DNA of 64,000 bases from Pectinophora gossypiella (Eukaryota; Arthropoda; Insecta; Lepidoptera; Gelechiidae). A program made the translations under genes and the position numbers. The stretch lies in contig NC_065415.1 in the NCBI RefSeq assembly GCF_024362695.1, forward strand, positions 3,017,438 to 3,081,437, read 5' to 3'. This document shows positions 51,407 to 62,408 of the stretch, piece by piece (the first letter of the stretch is position 1; every line of letters begins with the position of its first letter). Below the pieces are notes generated by a model. The model did no database searches, was not told the DNA's origin, and was given only the letters and a program-made list of their open reading frames with translations.

Positions 51407-51922
51407 CTGGCAAAAATCAAAATACAAATAATCTACTCTTATGTACATGTATCCAAAATATCATGGCGATCGGGTTAGCAAAATAAAGTAAGGAAATAAA
51501 CGTACTTGTTTGTGCATTTATAACCCTTTGCCTCCTCATTTTAAAAGCGAACAGCGAAGGACCGGATCACACTGTACCGCAGTCTGCAAAAAATAAATTG
51601 TCAGGTTTAAATATCGTCACTGGAAAAGCAAAATTATGTAAGCTTGAAAAAGCCTTTTCGAGAAAAAGCGGTATAATAAAATAATAGAATAAGTGAGTCC
51701 TTTTAAAATCAAAATCTCATTGTTTAATTACCTAAATAGGGCTACAGGTAGCAGTATTGTTTCGTTTTTCATAAGAACTTTTTAACCATTTATCCAAAAT
51801 AAATGCCTTTTTGTGTTGTGACTTATTGTAGATTTTCTGGAAATGGCATTAACTACTTGGCAGAAGAATATAGATGATGTCAACGTAAGATTACAATACA
51901 TTGTTTTTTCATTTTCTATGTC
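51407..51922. other. Mostly unassigned, D2 fragment at 51816-51862
   Basis: GTGACTTATTGTAGATTTTC and GGCATTAACTACTTGGC belong to repeat D2; nothing else supported. Confidence 0.4.
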
Positions 51923-51998
51923 TAACCGGACCTGACCGGACCTGTCAAATCATAGTTAGGTAAGCGGACCCAGTGAAAAACGGAATAATGCTAGGGGG
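51923..51998 (+). repeat. SINE-1 tail fragment
   Basis: ACCGGACCTGACCGGACCTG, a duplicated module, then AGTTAGGTAAGCGGACCC. Confidence 0.55.
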
Positions 51999-52356
51999 AT
52001 TATGTCTAGCAATACATATCATAACGTCATGGATTGCTATTGTAGGATATCTGCAACTTGAGTAAACAATCTTCTTCTTCGTCTTTTAATAAACATAAGT
52101 GGGCTGTCTTCGACAACGTACTTAAGTTGCAGAACGTTCCAAGCGAGCATTCGAAAATCGAGAGATTTCAATCTGAAACGCTGACGCCTGCGTTCTATGA
52201 ACACTTCAGCTTTCATTTGACAGTTTTCAGTGTTTATTTTACAACTTCGAAAGTTTTTTTTTACTAGAGTTATTTTAGACTTGACTTCACAAGTATATAA
52301 AGAAAAGTGCTAAAAAATCACGATGAACGATGTGGCAAGAAATGCCGCGCTGATAT

Positions 52357-52632
52357 CATCATCATCAGCCCATTAACGTCCCCACTGCTAGGGCACGGGC
52401 CTTCCATCACGCGGGCCCAGTGCGGATTGATGGTTATTAACGACTGCTAATGCAGCCGGGATCAACGGCTTAACATGCCTTCCGAAGCACGGAGGAGCTC
52501 GAGATGAAAACTTTTTTTTTTGTGGTCACCTATCCTATGACCGGCCTTTGCGAAAGTTGCTTTACTTCAACAATCGCAGACCGAGCGCGTTAACCGCTGC
52601 GCCACCGAGCACCTTGCGCCACCGAGCTCCTT
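52357..52632 (-). mobile_element. SINE-4 with 15-bp target duplication
   Basis: ATGCCGCGCTGATAT flanks both ends exactly (52342-52356 and 52633-52647). Tail CATCATCATCAGCCC at the low end, head GCGCCACCGAGC and CACCGAGCTCC at the high end; the head's first ~14 bp are duplicated (CACCGAGCACCTTGCGC then CACCGAGCTCC). Confidence 0.88.
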
Positions 52633-52647
52633 ATGCCGCGCTGATAT

Positions 52648-53108
52648 AGAGCTCTATAATCATCGGCAGCGCTGCGGAAACCGGTAGACTCACAAGTGCT
52701 GCAAGAATCATCTACGATAGATGCTGTGGCCAATGATGATGATTACACTATTTAACAATCAATTCAATCAATTCACAAGCGGCAAAAACGACGTTTAATT
52801 TCGTACTACGTATAATTCGAGCAGATAAACATAGATTATAAAAACAAACATGGCGCCAATATGTCAGTGTCATCAGCATTAACTTTTCTTAGAGTTGGAA
52901 ATCTTGAATAGACTTATAATTATAATAATATATGAGTAATCGTTTACATTCAATCATTAATTTACTGAAGTGAAGTTTTTTTTTAATTATTTTCAGTTGA
53001 AATAAACAAACATAATTACTTGTAGTTTATCAGAGATTACAAAGAGGAGTGTTATGTTCTTTTTTTGGAACGAAAAATATAAGCCATTTTTTTTCTTTTT
53101 TAAATTAC
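52648..53108. other. No recognised feature
   Basis: Unassigned sequence. Confidence 0.35.
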
Positions 53109-53342
53109 AGGGTGGTTAAAATGTCCACATAGAAACAATTCATCTAAGATTATTCATCTAAGATTTAACATTTGTTTGCGTTGCGCACTTACTTTTTATA
53201 TTTATTTATTTATTTTCGGAAAACCAACAGCTACTTTAAACAATATAGCGCAAATGTCAAATTACAATACTGGTTTTTAGATGAATTGCTTCAATGTGGC
53301 CTTTTTACCCCCCCCCCCCCCCTTGTATACGATGACTATTAA
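53109..53342. mobile_element. MITE-C with poly(C) end
   Basis: AGGGTGGTTAAAATGTCCAC at the left and TCAATGTGGCCTTTTTACC at the right; the terminal CCCC of other copies is a 15-C run here (53328-53342). A TTTATTTATTTATTTT stretch interrupts the centre. Confidence 0.65.
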
Positions 53343-53676
53343 AACTAATCATACAGTCGCTTTCGATCATCATCTTAGTTAACACATTACACGAATTGAA
53401 ACACATTCAAATGGAAATTACCATTAAAATCCGTATGTTGAAGCTATGAACTGGCTCTGGGGTATATAGTTATTATTTAATGGAGCATAAACTGGCAATT
53501 TATGCTGCCAGTTGTTAAAGCATTCATACAATGCTGTTGTAGGCTACGGTATTTAACGGTCTTACCACCATTATTACGATTGTTTCACGTTATACGTTAC
53601 TTGAATTTTAAACTAGGAACTTACTAGTACTGGTACTGATATTAGTAAAAAGGCGTGAGTTTATGGTGTTGAGTAT

Positions 53677-53959
53677 ACCTGTCATTTTCTTATCCGCTGA
53701 AGAGGAAAGAGACGAATAATCGACAGGCATCAAATTAATTTACACGTCAATCTTAGGCAGAAATTTAAACAGGCTTATCAAAATTTTACATTGGCCAGTA
53801 GCCCGACACAATTAAGTTGACGGTACACGTTAAACGGGTTGCATGTCAGCGACATGCCTATTTTATTCGCCCGGGTTATTCGTTCATTCATTTTTATTAA
53901 ATTAGCAGTTGTCGATCATCCGTCCCTTTTCTTTGCGGCGGATAAGAAAATGACAGATA
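53677..53959. mobile_element. MITE-G, imperfect inverted ends
   Basis: ACCTGTCATTTTCTTATCCG at the left and CGGATAAGAAAATGACAG at the right, extended by GAAGAGGAAAGAGACG and CGTCCCTTTTCTTTG, and ATCGACAGG against GTCGAT. A lone left end is at 54079-54118. Confidence 0.6.
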
Positions 53960-54742
53960 TAAGTTAAAATAAAATTAGAAGGCGTCTGCACGAATCGGGG
54001 TATATGCATGAATGTAATTATGTTTGTAGAAACCTGCTAGATCTTACTCTAATAGATGCCTCGTAATTTTAAATTATACCTGTCATTTTCTTATCCGCCG
54101 AAAAGGAAAGAGACGGCTAGGCTGAAAATTATTAAACAACTATTTCAAAATTAAAATATCTAATAACAATAAATGACTAATATAAAATAAATACAAATAT
54201 TTTCTGTCTTTCTTTGAAAATGTTGCAAAAGAAATATGAAACTAATTATGAAATGAACAAGGCATAGAATTTCAGTAAGTATACGATTACTTTTTTCTAT
54301 TTTGAACATCTTTGAACCTTTAGACGTACAAATAAATAATAAGTAATATGTTGAATTTGTGAAGCTTCCATTTAGAAGAATAAAGTTACTAGTGTAGAGC
54401 TTTTATAATATTAACTAAGGTTGGTACTTAGTTTGAAAGAAAACTAATTTATATAAGTGCACTATGAGGATTAGGCTTAATACCTTTTTATTTATTTATT
54501 TTTTTATTCAGGTAGTCAACAGCTTACAATTATAAATGAGGTATTAACAGTGCTTAGTTTACATCGTTAAGCCAATAACAGACTACCACAGTATTGTGTT
54601 CAGAGTGTAACAATCAGTACGTAACTGGATGGACAAAATAACTCAAAGTCGTAACAACGACAGTCCTTTTAAAATCCAAACTCCATTGTTTTACTATTGT
54701 GTCTGGAAACCTCGGCTTTACGAGATTAAAGTGTTTTTTGTT
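53960..54742. other. Mostly unassigned
   Basis: Contains the solitary MITE-G end at 54079-54118. No gene supported. Confidence 0.35.
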
Positions 54743-54754
54743 GATGAGTTTAAT

Positions 54755-55048
54755 GAGGAGCTCGGTGGCGCAGTGGTTAACGCGCTCGGCCTGCGATTGT
54801 TGAAGTAAAGCAACTTTCGCAAAGGCCGGTCATAGGATGGGTGACCACAAAAAAAAAAGTTTTCAACTCGAGCTCCTCCGTGCTTCGGAAGGCACGTTAA
54901 GCCGTTGGTCCCGGCTGCATTAGCAGTCGTTAATAACCATCAATCCGCACTGGGCCCGCGTGATGGTTTAAGGCTCGATCTCCCTATCCATCCATAGGGA
55001 AGGCCCGTGCCCCAGCAGTGGGGACGTTAATGGGCTGATGATGATGAT
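54755..55048 (+). mobile_element. SINE-4, full length, with target duplication
   Basis: GATGAGTTTAAT is repeated at 54743-54754 and 55049-55060. Head GAGCTCGGTGGCGCAGTGGT with TTAACGCGCTCGG, body AAGGCCGGTCATAGGATGGG and GCACGTTAAGCCGTTGGTCC, tail CCCCAGCAGTGGGGACGTTA and (GAT)5. Best copy of the family here. Confidence 0.88.
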
Positions 55049-55091
55049 GATGAGTTTAATTCTAAGGATGTAATTGTCTGAGCTGTGTCAA

Positions 55092-55355
55092 AGCCTTGGT
55101 AGCTTAGTTGGAAGAATGCTCGTCTCGCATTTTATGGTCGTAGGTTCAGATCCAGCAAGGGACTAAATCAATGATTTTTAAATTTGTTTTCGAATTCATG
55201 TTTGGATCTTAAGATTATCATGTGCTCAACGGTGAATGAAAACATCGTGAGGAAACTTGTGTTTGTGACCCTAATGTGTAATAGGCTGGTTTTCCTTTCA
55301 GGTTAGAAGATCAGACTGGCAGTCGTTTCTATGAAAAAACAAATCTCTGTTAAAT
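55092..55355 (+). mobile_element. SINE-1, near full length
   Basis: AGCCTTGGTAGCTTAGTTGG, GGTCGTAGGTTCAGATCC, TTCGAATTCATGTTTGGATC, CATCGTGAGGAAACTTGTG, GATCAGACTGGCAGTCG. The terminal GGTTAGGT block is lost. Confidence 0.7.
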
Positions 55356-55962
55356 CTTTTTTTTCTACTTCTATTTCTATTATTTTCTTCTTGAAATGAA
55401 ATGAATGTATTATAATCAATGTGGTAGGTATATAGATGTAAGCAATGCTTTTAACGTTCAGCACATTTAGTCATACAATAATAATTACATGACATACTTA
55501 CGAAAAATTACAAATATAAGTAAAACTTACTTATCTAAAAAAAACCTATTTATAAAGTGTAAAACTCACTTAAGCTTTAAAACTGTTTTCCCTTTAACCA
55601 GTTTTTGAGTTGGGACCGAAACTTTAGAAGAGGTAGCTTTTTAATATGGGACGGAATGGCGTTATTTGTTCTCACACACATAGAATGTAATTTTTTTTGT
55701 TTTTATTATTATTATTATTTTGGTTAAATAATGGGATTCTTTGTTTATTTTAGATAAGCTATAACTATGTTGCATAACAGACCAAATAAATCCAAAACAG
55801 TTCTTTCTAACACGTGTGTACGTGCAACCTAATCTAGATCACAGTATAAAGATATCAGTAGGTAAATTTCATAGAAGTATAGGTAATAAATTCAAGCAAG
55901 TCATGAGCAATCACCACTGGGCATACTTAAATGTTTTAGCTATTTTACGAGTACTAGGGTTG
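55356..55962. other. Unassigned with ATT microsatellite
   Basis: A TTATTATTATTATTATTTT run is at about 55703-55722. No gene supported. Confidence 0.35.
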
Positions 55963-56040
55963 TAAGGTCAATGACCGATATAATCAACCCCAATGTCAGG
56001 GTTACTTTTGAACCGCCAAAAGCCCTCGAAATTGCATAAG
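55963..56040 (-). repeat. SINE-2 tail fragment
   Basis: GGTCAATGACCGATATAATC, AACCCCAATGTCAGGGTTAC. The 97-codon frame at 55968-56261 begins in this repeat and has no domain. Confidence 0.55.
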
Positions 56041-56273
56041 TTGTATATTGCCGGCGTCGGTGTTTCCTGTATCTTATAACCTGGGTTCGTTGAAATCACG
56101 GGTGAATCGGCATTTTCTGGGTAAGCTCGTTCCACGGTCGACCTCTTCTTCTCCTCGTGGAAGAACGAAATCAAGAGCAAACCCATCTTAATTAAAAAAA
56201 AGAAATCAAATAATAAGTAACGATCGTTAAATCTTCTACCTAAGTTGATAATCGTCGTCATATCCTTACACCG

Positions 56274-56350
56274 TTTTTCACAGGGTCCGCTTACCTAACC
56301 TGAAGCTTTGAGAGGTCCTCATTTTTACAGAAGCGACTGTCTGTCTGACC
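56274..56350 (-). repeat. SINE-1 tail fragment
   Basis: CACAGGGTCCGCTTACCTAA, CCTGAAGCTTTGAGAGGTCC, AGAAGCGACTGTCTGTCTG. Confidence 0.6.
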
Positions 56351-56390
56351 TAATAACAAAATAATATAATAACTAGTTATAATAGCTAAA

Positions 56391-56601
56391 TACAGGGTGT
56401 TAGTGACATTGTAACGAAAACTTTGAGAGATGATTCAGGCTATGATTTTGAGTTGATGTCAAGTGGAATTTTCCGTCGCAAAATAATTTTAAATAACTGT
56501 AAAATTTTAATGAATTTTCCGACGTGAAAATCCACTTGATATCAACTCAGAATCATCCCACTCAATATTTGTTACGATGTCACTAACACTATCTACCTGT
56601 A
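56391..56601. mobile_element. MITE-A copy
   Basis: TACAGGGTGTTAGTGACATT to GTCACTAACACTATC...CCTGTA, with inverted GAGTTGATGTCAAGTGGAAT and TCCACTTGATATCAACTC. Confidence 0.75.
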
Positions 56602-56621
56602 AGGCAACTTGTATGTACTTG

Positions 56622-56710
56622 TACAGGGTTTAAGTGACATCGTAACAAATACTGACGGGGATGATTCAACTTATTATTCCGAGTTAATATCAAGTGGAAT
56701 TTTCCATCCA
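56622..56710 (+). repeat. MITE-A half copy
   Basis: TACAGGGTTTAAGTGACATC, CGAGTTAATATCAAGTGGAA; second half absent. Confidence 0.65.
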
Positions 56711-57264
56711 AACAGTATAGTATTGTAATTGCAGTATAGTATTTTATACTGTATAATATACGTACTTAATCAAATTTTAAATCTATCAACAGCATGCGAA
56801 AATTGTCTAATAATTTGATTCACTGTTCTTTCTTGGCTACGCCTGCGTGTGTGTGGCAAGTTTATTTGCATTTTTCCCTTCCACGTAGATTTTTCGCTAG
56901 TTCCACGTTACACCGGGGATTGAGAGAATTACTTACATTTATATTAACATTTTGCATATGTAGACGGAATGAGATTTTTGGGGGAATTTTACGTGTAGCT
57001 TCAGGTTAAATTTTTGAACGCTTTTGTTTCGGATTTGCCTTTCAAAGTAAATGTGAATGGATAACCCTGCAGTAGATTTAGGCGGATGAGACTTTCGTTT
57101 TGTAAAAAAAAAACCCATCAAACTGATGTACTATGTTACCCACTGACTAAATATTTAATAGTTGAAAAATACAAAAATAGGTAGAGAAGAATCTGTCTCA
57201 TATATAATATTTTATATACTTGTATTTTTTACGTATATCATTTATATTTAGTAAACATCTGACA
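56711..57264. other. No recognised feature
   Basis: Unassigned AT-rich sequence. Confidence 0.35.
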
Positions 57265-57696
57265 AAAATAAAATTTTTAACAAAAAAAAACCGACTTCAA
57301 ACGCAAAACTAAAAAGCAATAAATAAATTTACTTCGCACAAAGTTATTAGTACGTATTTTCAATTAGTTAATTATTTTATAATTCTGAAGCCGGTGCCAA
57401 GGAAATGCTACAACGAAGTACCGATTCATATATTTTTCAATACTGATTGTTTTGTAATTTTTTGTTTGACATTGTTTTGTAATTGCTTTGATATAGGTAT
57501 TAAACAATATTGTGTGTACATAGTAATTTGATATTGTAGTAGGGTTGTTGTAGCATTTACTTGGCACCGACTTCAGAATTATAAAATAATTAACTAATTG
57601 AAAATACGTACTAATTACTTTGTGCGAAGTAAATTTATTTATTGCTTTTTAGTTTTGCGTTTGAAGTCGGTTTTTTTTTGTTAAAAATTTTATTTT
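57265..57696. mobile_element. Fold-back element with 150-bp arms
   Basis: Arms 57265-57414 and 57547-57696 pair with no net gap and a few mismatches (CCGGTGCCAAGGAAATG against CGGTGCCAAGTAAATG). Modules: ACCGACTTCAAACGC, CAATAAATAAATTTACTTCG, AATTAGTTAATTATTTTAT, GTGCCAAG.AAATGCTACAAC. Non-coding. Confidence 0.75.
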
Positions 57697-57824
57697 ATTT
57701 TACGATTTTAAGTGATGGTTAGACCGAGCAAGGATGCAGACAGACAGATTTTCTGATTTATATTCATATATAATAATATAATATATTATTAGTAGTGATC
57801 ACAATTATTATTGATGAACATGTT
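57697..57824. other. Short unassigned spacer
   Basis: TATA-rich; nothing supported. Confidence 0.35.
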
Positions 57825-57897
57825 TACACACACACACACTCACACACGCGCTAACGCACACGAGCACACGCGCACGTACACACGCACACACACAGAC

Positions 57898-57938
<41 letters not shown>

Positions 57939-57975
57939 CACACACACATGTGTATGTGTACATACACACATGTGG
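57825..57975 (+). repeat. CA-rich microsatellite tract
   Basis: Imperfect (CA)n interrupted by CG, TAA and GAG, ending in ACACATGTGTATGTGTACAT and CACACATGTGG, which are dyads. The 69-codon frame of alternating threonine and histidine is a product of the repeat. Confidence 0.85.
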
Positions 57976-58059
57976 TTGTCAGTGGAAGCTGCTATCATAC
58001 ACACTCACGCATACATATAGATACAGTAGATTTCGCGTGGTTCGCTCGCTGCTAAAGCA

Positions 58060-59045
58060 GCTCGCGTGTCCTGTTTTTCAAAACTGCCCCTCTTCGTATG
58101 GCGGCCATCTTGTTTTTCCGCCACTTTGTTCTTTTTCACCGGCGACAGAATTTGACCAAGATTAAAATGGGTGTCGTGGAAACAAACAAAATCCAGGTGC
58201 AATAGGTTTGCCAGGCCGTAGGATGTCTCCCTGATTGGGAGCAGTTTTCAAAGATGACGTTCCGATCACACGCCTATACATCATTTTTACCCCCAAGACA
58301 TTTTCTGGAAAAACAAAATTTTGTATGGCGGCCATCTTGTTTTTTCGCCATTTTGTATTTTTTTCACCGGCCATTAAATTCAACCAAGATTTAAATAGGT
58401 TTCGTGAAAGAAAAATTGGTTCAGGTGTGATAGTTTCGCCAGGCCGTAGGGTGTCACCCTGATGCGGAGCAGTTTTCGAAAATCGGGAAGTATTTCCATA
58501 CTTAACATGACGATCCGACCACAACCCCGATATATATTTTATATCCCGAGACATTTTCTGAAAAAACAAAATTGTGTATGGCGGCCATCTTGTTTTTCCG
58601 CCATTTTGTTTTTTTTTTACGCGCTATGGAATTTGACCAAGATTTAACTAAGTGCTCTGAAAGAAATATTGGTTCACGTGCGATAGTTTTGCCAGGCCGT
58701 AGAGTATCTCTCTGATGCGGAGCAGTTTTTGGTGATCAGAAAGTATTTCCGTACTCTACATGACGTTTTGAGTAAGCGCCCCATACATTATTTTTACCCA
58801 AACGGGCTTCTTCCAAAATCGACAAAATTTTGTATGGCGGCCATCTTTTTTTCCGCCATTTTGTTTTTTTGCACCGGCGATTGGATTTGATCAAGATTTA
58901 AATACGTTTCGTGAAAGAAAAATTGCTCCAGGTTGTATAGTTTTGCCAGGCCATAGGGTATCTCCCTGATGCTGACCAGTTTTCGAAGGCCGGGAAGTTT
59001 TCCCGAAGCCTAAAGATCGATCCGATCAATATGACTTTACAAACG
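58060..59045 (+). repeat. Tandem array, unit about 250 bp, 4 copies
   Basis: ATGGCGGCCATCTT marks units at 58097, 58325, 58578 and 58834 (spacing 228, 253, 256). Each continues with CGCCATTTTGTTTTTTT, CACCGG, TTTGACCAAGATTTAAAT, TTCGTGAAAGAAAAATTG, TTGCCAGGCCGTAGGGT and CTCCCTGATGCGGAGCAGTT. The 135-codon minus frame at 58162-58569 spans parts of units and is not conserved between them. Confidence 0.85.
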
Positions 59046-59290
59046 CACTAGTCGCTCCTACAATTTTTGAAAATTCCCCTCGATTTCTCTGGTCTTCCAT
59101 CATCAGATCCTGACTTCCTTGACATGGGACCCCCTTGGGTACATCTCCTTTCAAACAAAAAAAGAATTATCAAAATCGGTTCATATACGACGAAGATATG
59201 CCCGAACAAACATAAAAAAAAAAAAAAATATACGGTCGAATTGAGAACCTCCTCCTTTTTTGAAGTCGGTAAAAATAACTATACTTAAAG
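59046..59290 (+). repeat. Retroelement-like 3' tail after the array
   Basis: CCTCGATTTCTCTGGTCTTC, CATGGGACCCCCTTGGG, ATCAAAATCGGTTCATATAC, then GAGAACCTCCTCC and TTTGAAGTCGGTAAAAA. The last motif is the inverse of ACCGACTTCAAA in 57265-57696. Confidence 0.55.
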
Positions 59291-59394
59291 CTAATTCCAG
59301 TAAATATTTTTAAACTTATCAATTACAAAAAAACTAAACTATATTGTAACATTCCGGCCCGTGCCGGTTGTTTATATATTGAGGTTTGCGCAGT

Positions 59395-59735
59395 TATTAT
59401 CATAATTAAAACACAAATGCTGGGTTCATACCGTATATGAGACTCCCGATATTTCAACACTTGCAATATGACTGACATCCCATGATCATGGCACTTGCAA
59501 CAGTGTTGAAATATCGGGAGTCACATATTCCTGATTTTTTTTACCGTTGATGGGTTTGCTGTCCCAGACATGCCCGAAGGCATTGACGAGGCCTACGACG
59601 AGGGCTCGCTCGCCCAGAAGGTGCCTGTACATTCTGGCCTTGAAAGCACCCGGGTTATGCATTCGGAAATACAGAAGACGGCAGAGAATTCCACTCCTTT
59701 AACGCGGTAAGCACCCGGTATTATATGTTTTAAAC
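59395..59735. mobile_element. Hairpin element like 19491, with an insertion
   Basis: TATCATAATTAAAACACAAA, GAGACTCCCGATATTTCAAC at the left and CACTTGCAACAGTGTTGAAA, TATCGGGAGTCACATATTCC at the right; the remaining right arm AACGCGGTAAGCACCCGGTA resumes only at about 59701. The 59535-59700 block between is foreign. Confidence 0.65.
59535..59700 (+). repeat. Inserted GC-rich dispersed block
   Basis: GAAGGCATTGACGAGGCCTA, CGACGAGGGCTCGCTCGCCC, GTGCCTGTACATTCTGGCC, GGCAGAGAATTCCACTCC. Much richer in GC than its host. 59790-59900 (GTTACCCCGTTGGATGACGA, CTTGGACCGGGAGCCGCCAC) looks like the same source. Unrecognised LINE segment is the likeliest origin. Confidence 0.45.
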
Positions 59736-60464
59736 TATAGGTACATAAATACAATTATGGTTAAATTAAAAATGTTCCTTTTTACGATCGCTCCACCGAA
59801 TGTGCTCATCATGCTCGCAGCGTTACCCCGTTGGATGACGAGGGAAATATCTTGCGTGAGGTAATTCTTGGACCGGGAGCCGCCACCTTGCTCTCTTAGC
59901 CTTAGCTTAGTAAATACATATTATAATTTTAGTTTAAGTAAATTGTAGTCATTTTGAATCGAAATGTGCATCAGAACAAACCCCTTTGGGGTTTAATGAT
60001 GTGTTTTATTGTTTTTAGAATATAAGTTTAAAATAATTACAAAATAAAATAGCCGCTTACCCATCTCGCGCAACGCTTCGCCTCAGAACCCTACAAGTCC
60101 CCGCCGTTTCGCCGGCAAATATATACTAAGTAGTTATGTTCTTCATAAATATACGTGAAGACCCATCATTACAATTTCAAATTATATCAGAAACATGATT
60201 ATATTCCCCTTGAAATGATTTCACTAAATGAGTTTCATTTCGTATTCAATATATTTCGGGACTTAATACTTCCATTTCCAAATACTTTATTCAGACAATA
60301 TTATGTTAATAGATTTTGTATTTCATGAACAGCAAAAACGGAATGAGACGTAAGTATTATGTTTCATTTGATTTCAGTTATTGAAGCCGCTTTGGTATCA
60401 GTTTTCGGAAATGTCATTAAGTATTTCTTTAGTGACATAAAAGCCGATACCCCGCAAGACTGCT
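59736..60464. other. Mostly unassigned
   Basis: Apart from the GC-rich block at 59790-59900, no gene or shared repeat is supported. Confidence 0.35.
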
Positions 60465-60636
60465 CAACGTGTCCTCCGAATACGGATCATCTTACTTCCG
60501 AACAGTTGGGCGATGAGCCTGCAATGTCCTAACCAAACTAATCACAAAGTGACTTTTGTGATTATTTCCCCATCCGGGTCGAACCCGAGACACCCGTGAG
60601 CGCAAAGCTCAAACACTATACCACGGAGGCTGTTTT
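60465..60636 (-). mobile_element. SINE-2, head and middle
   Basis: GTGTCCTCCGAATACGGATC, ATCACAAAGTGACTTTTGTG, GGGTCGAACCCGAGAC (B box, inverse), CACTATACCACGGAGGC (A box, inverse). Confidence 0.65.
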
Positions 60637-61780
60637 AAGATAAGCGTACCTTATCTAGCAAAACGCCAATTACTTACTACCTACTTTCAAAAATACAAAA
60701 AGTATTAACCTATCAAACATAGTATGACATTAACAGAGCGGTTTAGAAAAGCAGATTTTTATTCATATTTACCCTTTACGGTGTATATTTTATCTAGATA
60801 CAAGATTATAACTCTTTAATCTTTAATGTAAATTTCTCGCATACCCAATCGCCTAATAACGCGTTCTTCCATCTATAACGAAGCTCGAGACATCCCAAAA
60901 TCGGCAAACACGTCTTCCTAATTCGACGAATTTCTCCCATTAATATTCTGAAAGCACCCCAATCAGACTCACCCCATTTAATTTGAGACCATCGAAATTT
61001 CTCACCGATAGAGATTCGCACTCAATTAGCCCCGTCCCTTTGATAACTAAAGTCTTACAGCTGATGAAAGACTTTGTGGTTCACGTTTATTGCTTGTAAG
61101 TTGAAGTCAATATACTTAGTTTAGTCACAGTGTAGTTATAATTTAATGCTAGAGCTCAGGTCTCTAGGGTAGAGTATTAAGCCACTAGAGACAATACCAT
61201 AGTTTGTCATGTATCATAACCTCTTAAATGAAAAAGAAAAACATCGCATCGCATAGATAGTATTTACCAGACTGCGGCAAAGCAAAAAGGAGTGTAATAT
61301 GCTTTGACCATCGGTAAGTGTAAGCACGTGTGTTCCCTCCTAACTCCTAATCCACTGATCAGAATTTAACAAATGAGGTGTCACTAGCAGCGTCTTGATT
61401 GTGTGATGGTTCTATGCTAAATTGCGATACCTATTGAGGCGACTAACCTATCAAATTCAAATTCAAAAATATCTGTATTCACTAGGCAACATAGTTACAC
61501 TTTAAATCGACAATTTTTACATAACGAACGTCTCATCCGCCTAAAACTACTGCAGCTTCTCACAACCTGTATAGCCGGGGAAAAGAAGCTGCAAGAAAAA
61601 CCTCAGCACAGGGCCCTAGAACGTCTTCTTAAAAAAAAAAAACATAAAATATTGGTATAAAATTGAGTAATTTAGCTGCCTAATATCAGTTAAGCACCAT
61701 AAATAATCCTGCCAGGAATAAAAATGTGCTACTAACATTTTGGAATCCCCCTTTAGGCCACAACACACCATCTCTCTAGC
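60637..61780. other. No recognised feature
   Basis: About 1.1 kb without a supported gene; the 71-codon minus frame at 60806 (KFRWSQIKWGESDWGAF) has no family I recognise. Confidence 0.35.
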
Positions 61781-62074
61781 GTTATCCCGTTTTTCAGATG
61801 GACCGCTTACCTAACGTGACGATTTGACAGGTCCGGTTTTTTGCAGAAACGACTGCCTGTGTGACCTTCCAACCCGCGGAGCGCGAAGGGAAAACCAGCC
61901 CAATACATGTTAGGTACCATTTCTCGGAAGTGTGGGTTTCCTCACGATGTTCATTTATGATCCAAACACAAATTCGAAAGAAATTCGACAATAATTTTTT
62001 TAGGCCTGTGTTGGATTCGAACCTGCAACCTCAAATTGAGAGACAAGCGTTCCACCAATTGGGCTACCACGGCT
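61781..62074 (-). mobile_element. SINE-1, near full length
   Basis: Tail CGCTTACCTAACGTGACG, body GAAACGACTGCCTGTGTGAC, GTGGGTTTCCTCACGATG, head inverse TGTGTTGGATTCGAACCTGC, ATTGGGCTACCACGGCTC. With 12497-12806 it defines the family. Confidence 0.75.
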
Positions 62075-62408
62075 CGGCTTAGGTCACGACATAACGACGC
62101 GACCTACTATTTAACCAAAGCGCCTTACAAAAAGACATGTTCCAAAAATGTTACCTGCACTGCGCATTTCTCGACACCGATTGTCGAGCACACTGCACGC
62201 TGCATACCCAATGAGGTTGCGCTGTGTGAATATGCCAAGCAATGGAAAGCTACGTATATTTTATTCCGGAATACTCCATTGTGCTGATTTGTGTGGGTTG
62301 TTAGCGTACTGGATTTAGGAGGTAGTTTTAAACAGAACGACTAATTCAGTACAAAATTAGTGATTATATTTAAATGAAGATTCATGCACTCACGCACTTA
62401 TATTATGT
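62075..62408. other. No recognised feature
   Basis: Includes an open stretch (62036-62287) reading ...CTAHFSTPIVEHTARCIP; no recognised domain. Confidence 0.35.

Noticed and set aside
57811..58020. Protein of alternating threonine and histidine
   Set aside because: Direct translation of the imperfect CA repeat.
58162..58569. 135-codon minus-strand frame
   Set aside because: It runs across tandem units, and the other units do not keep the frame open.
62036..62287. Coding exon reading CTAHFSTPIVEHTARCIP
   Set aside because: Begins inside a SINE-1 head and has no recognised domain or splice sites.
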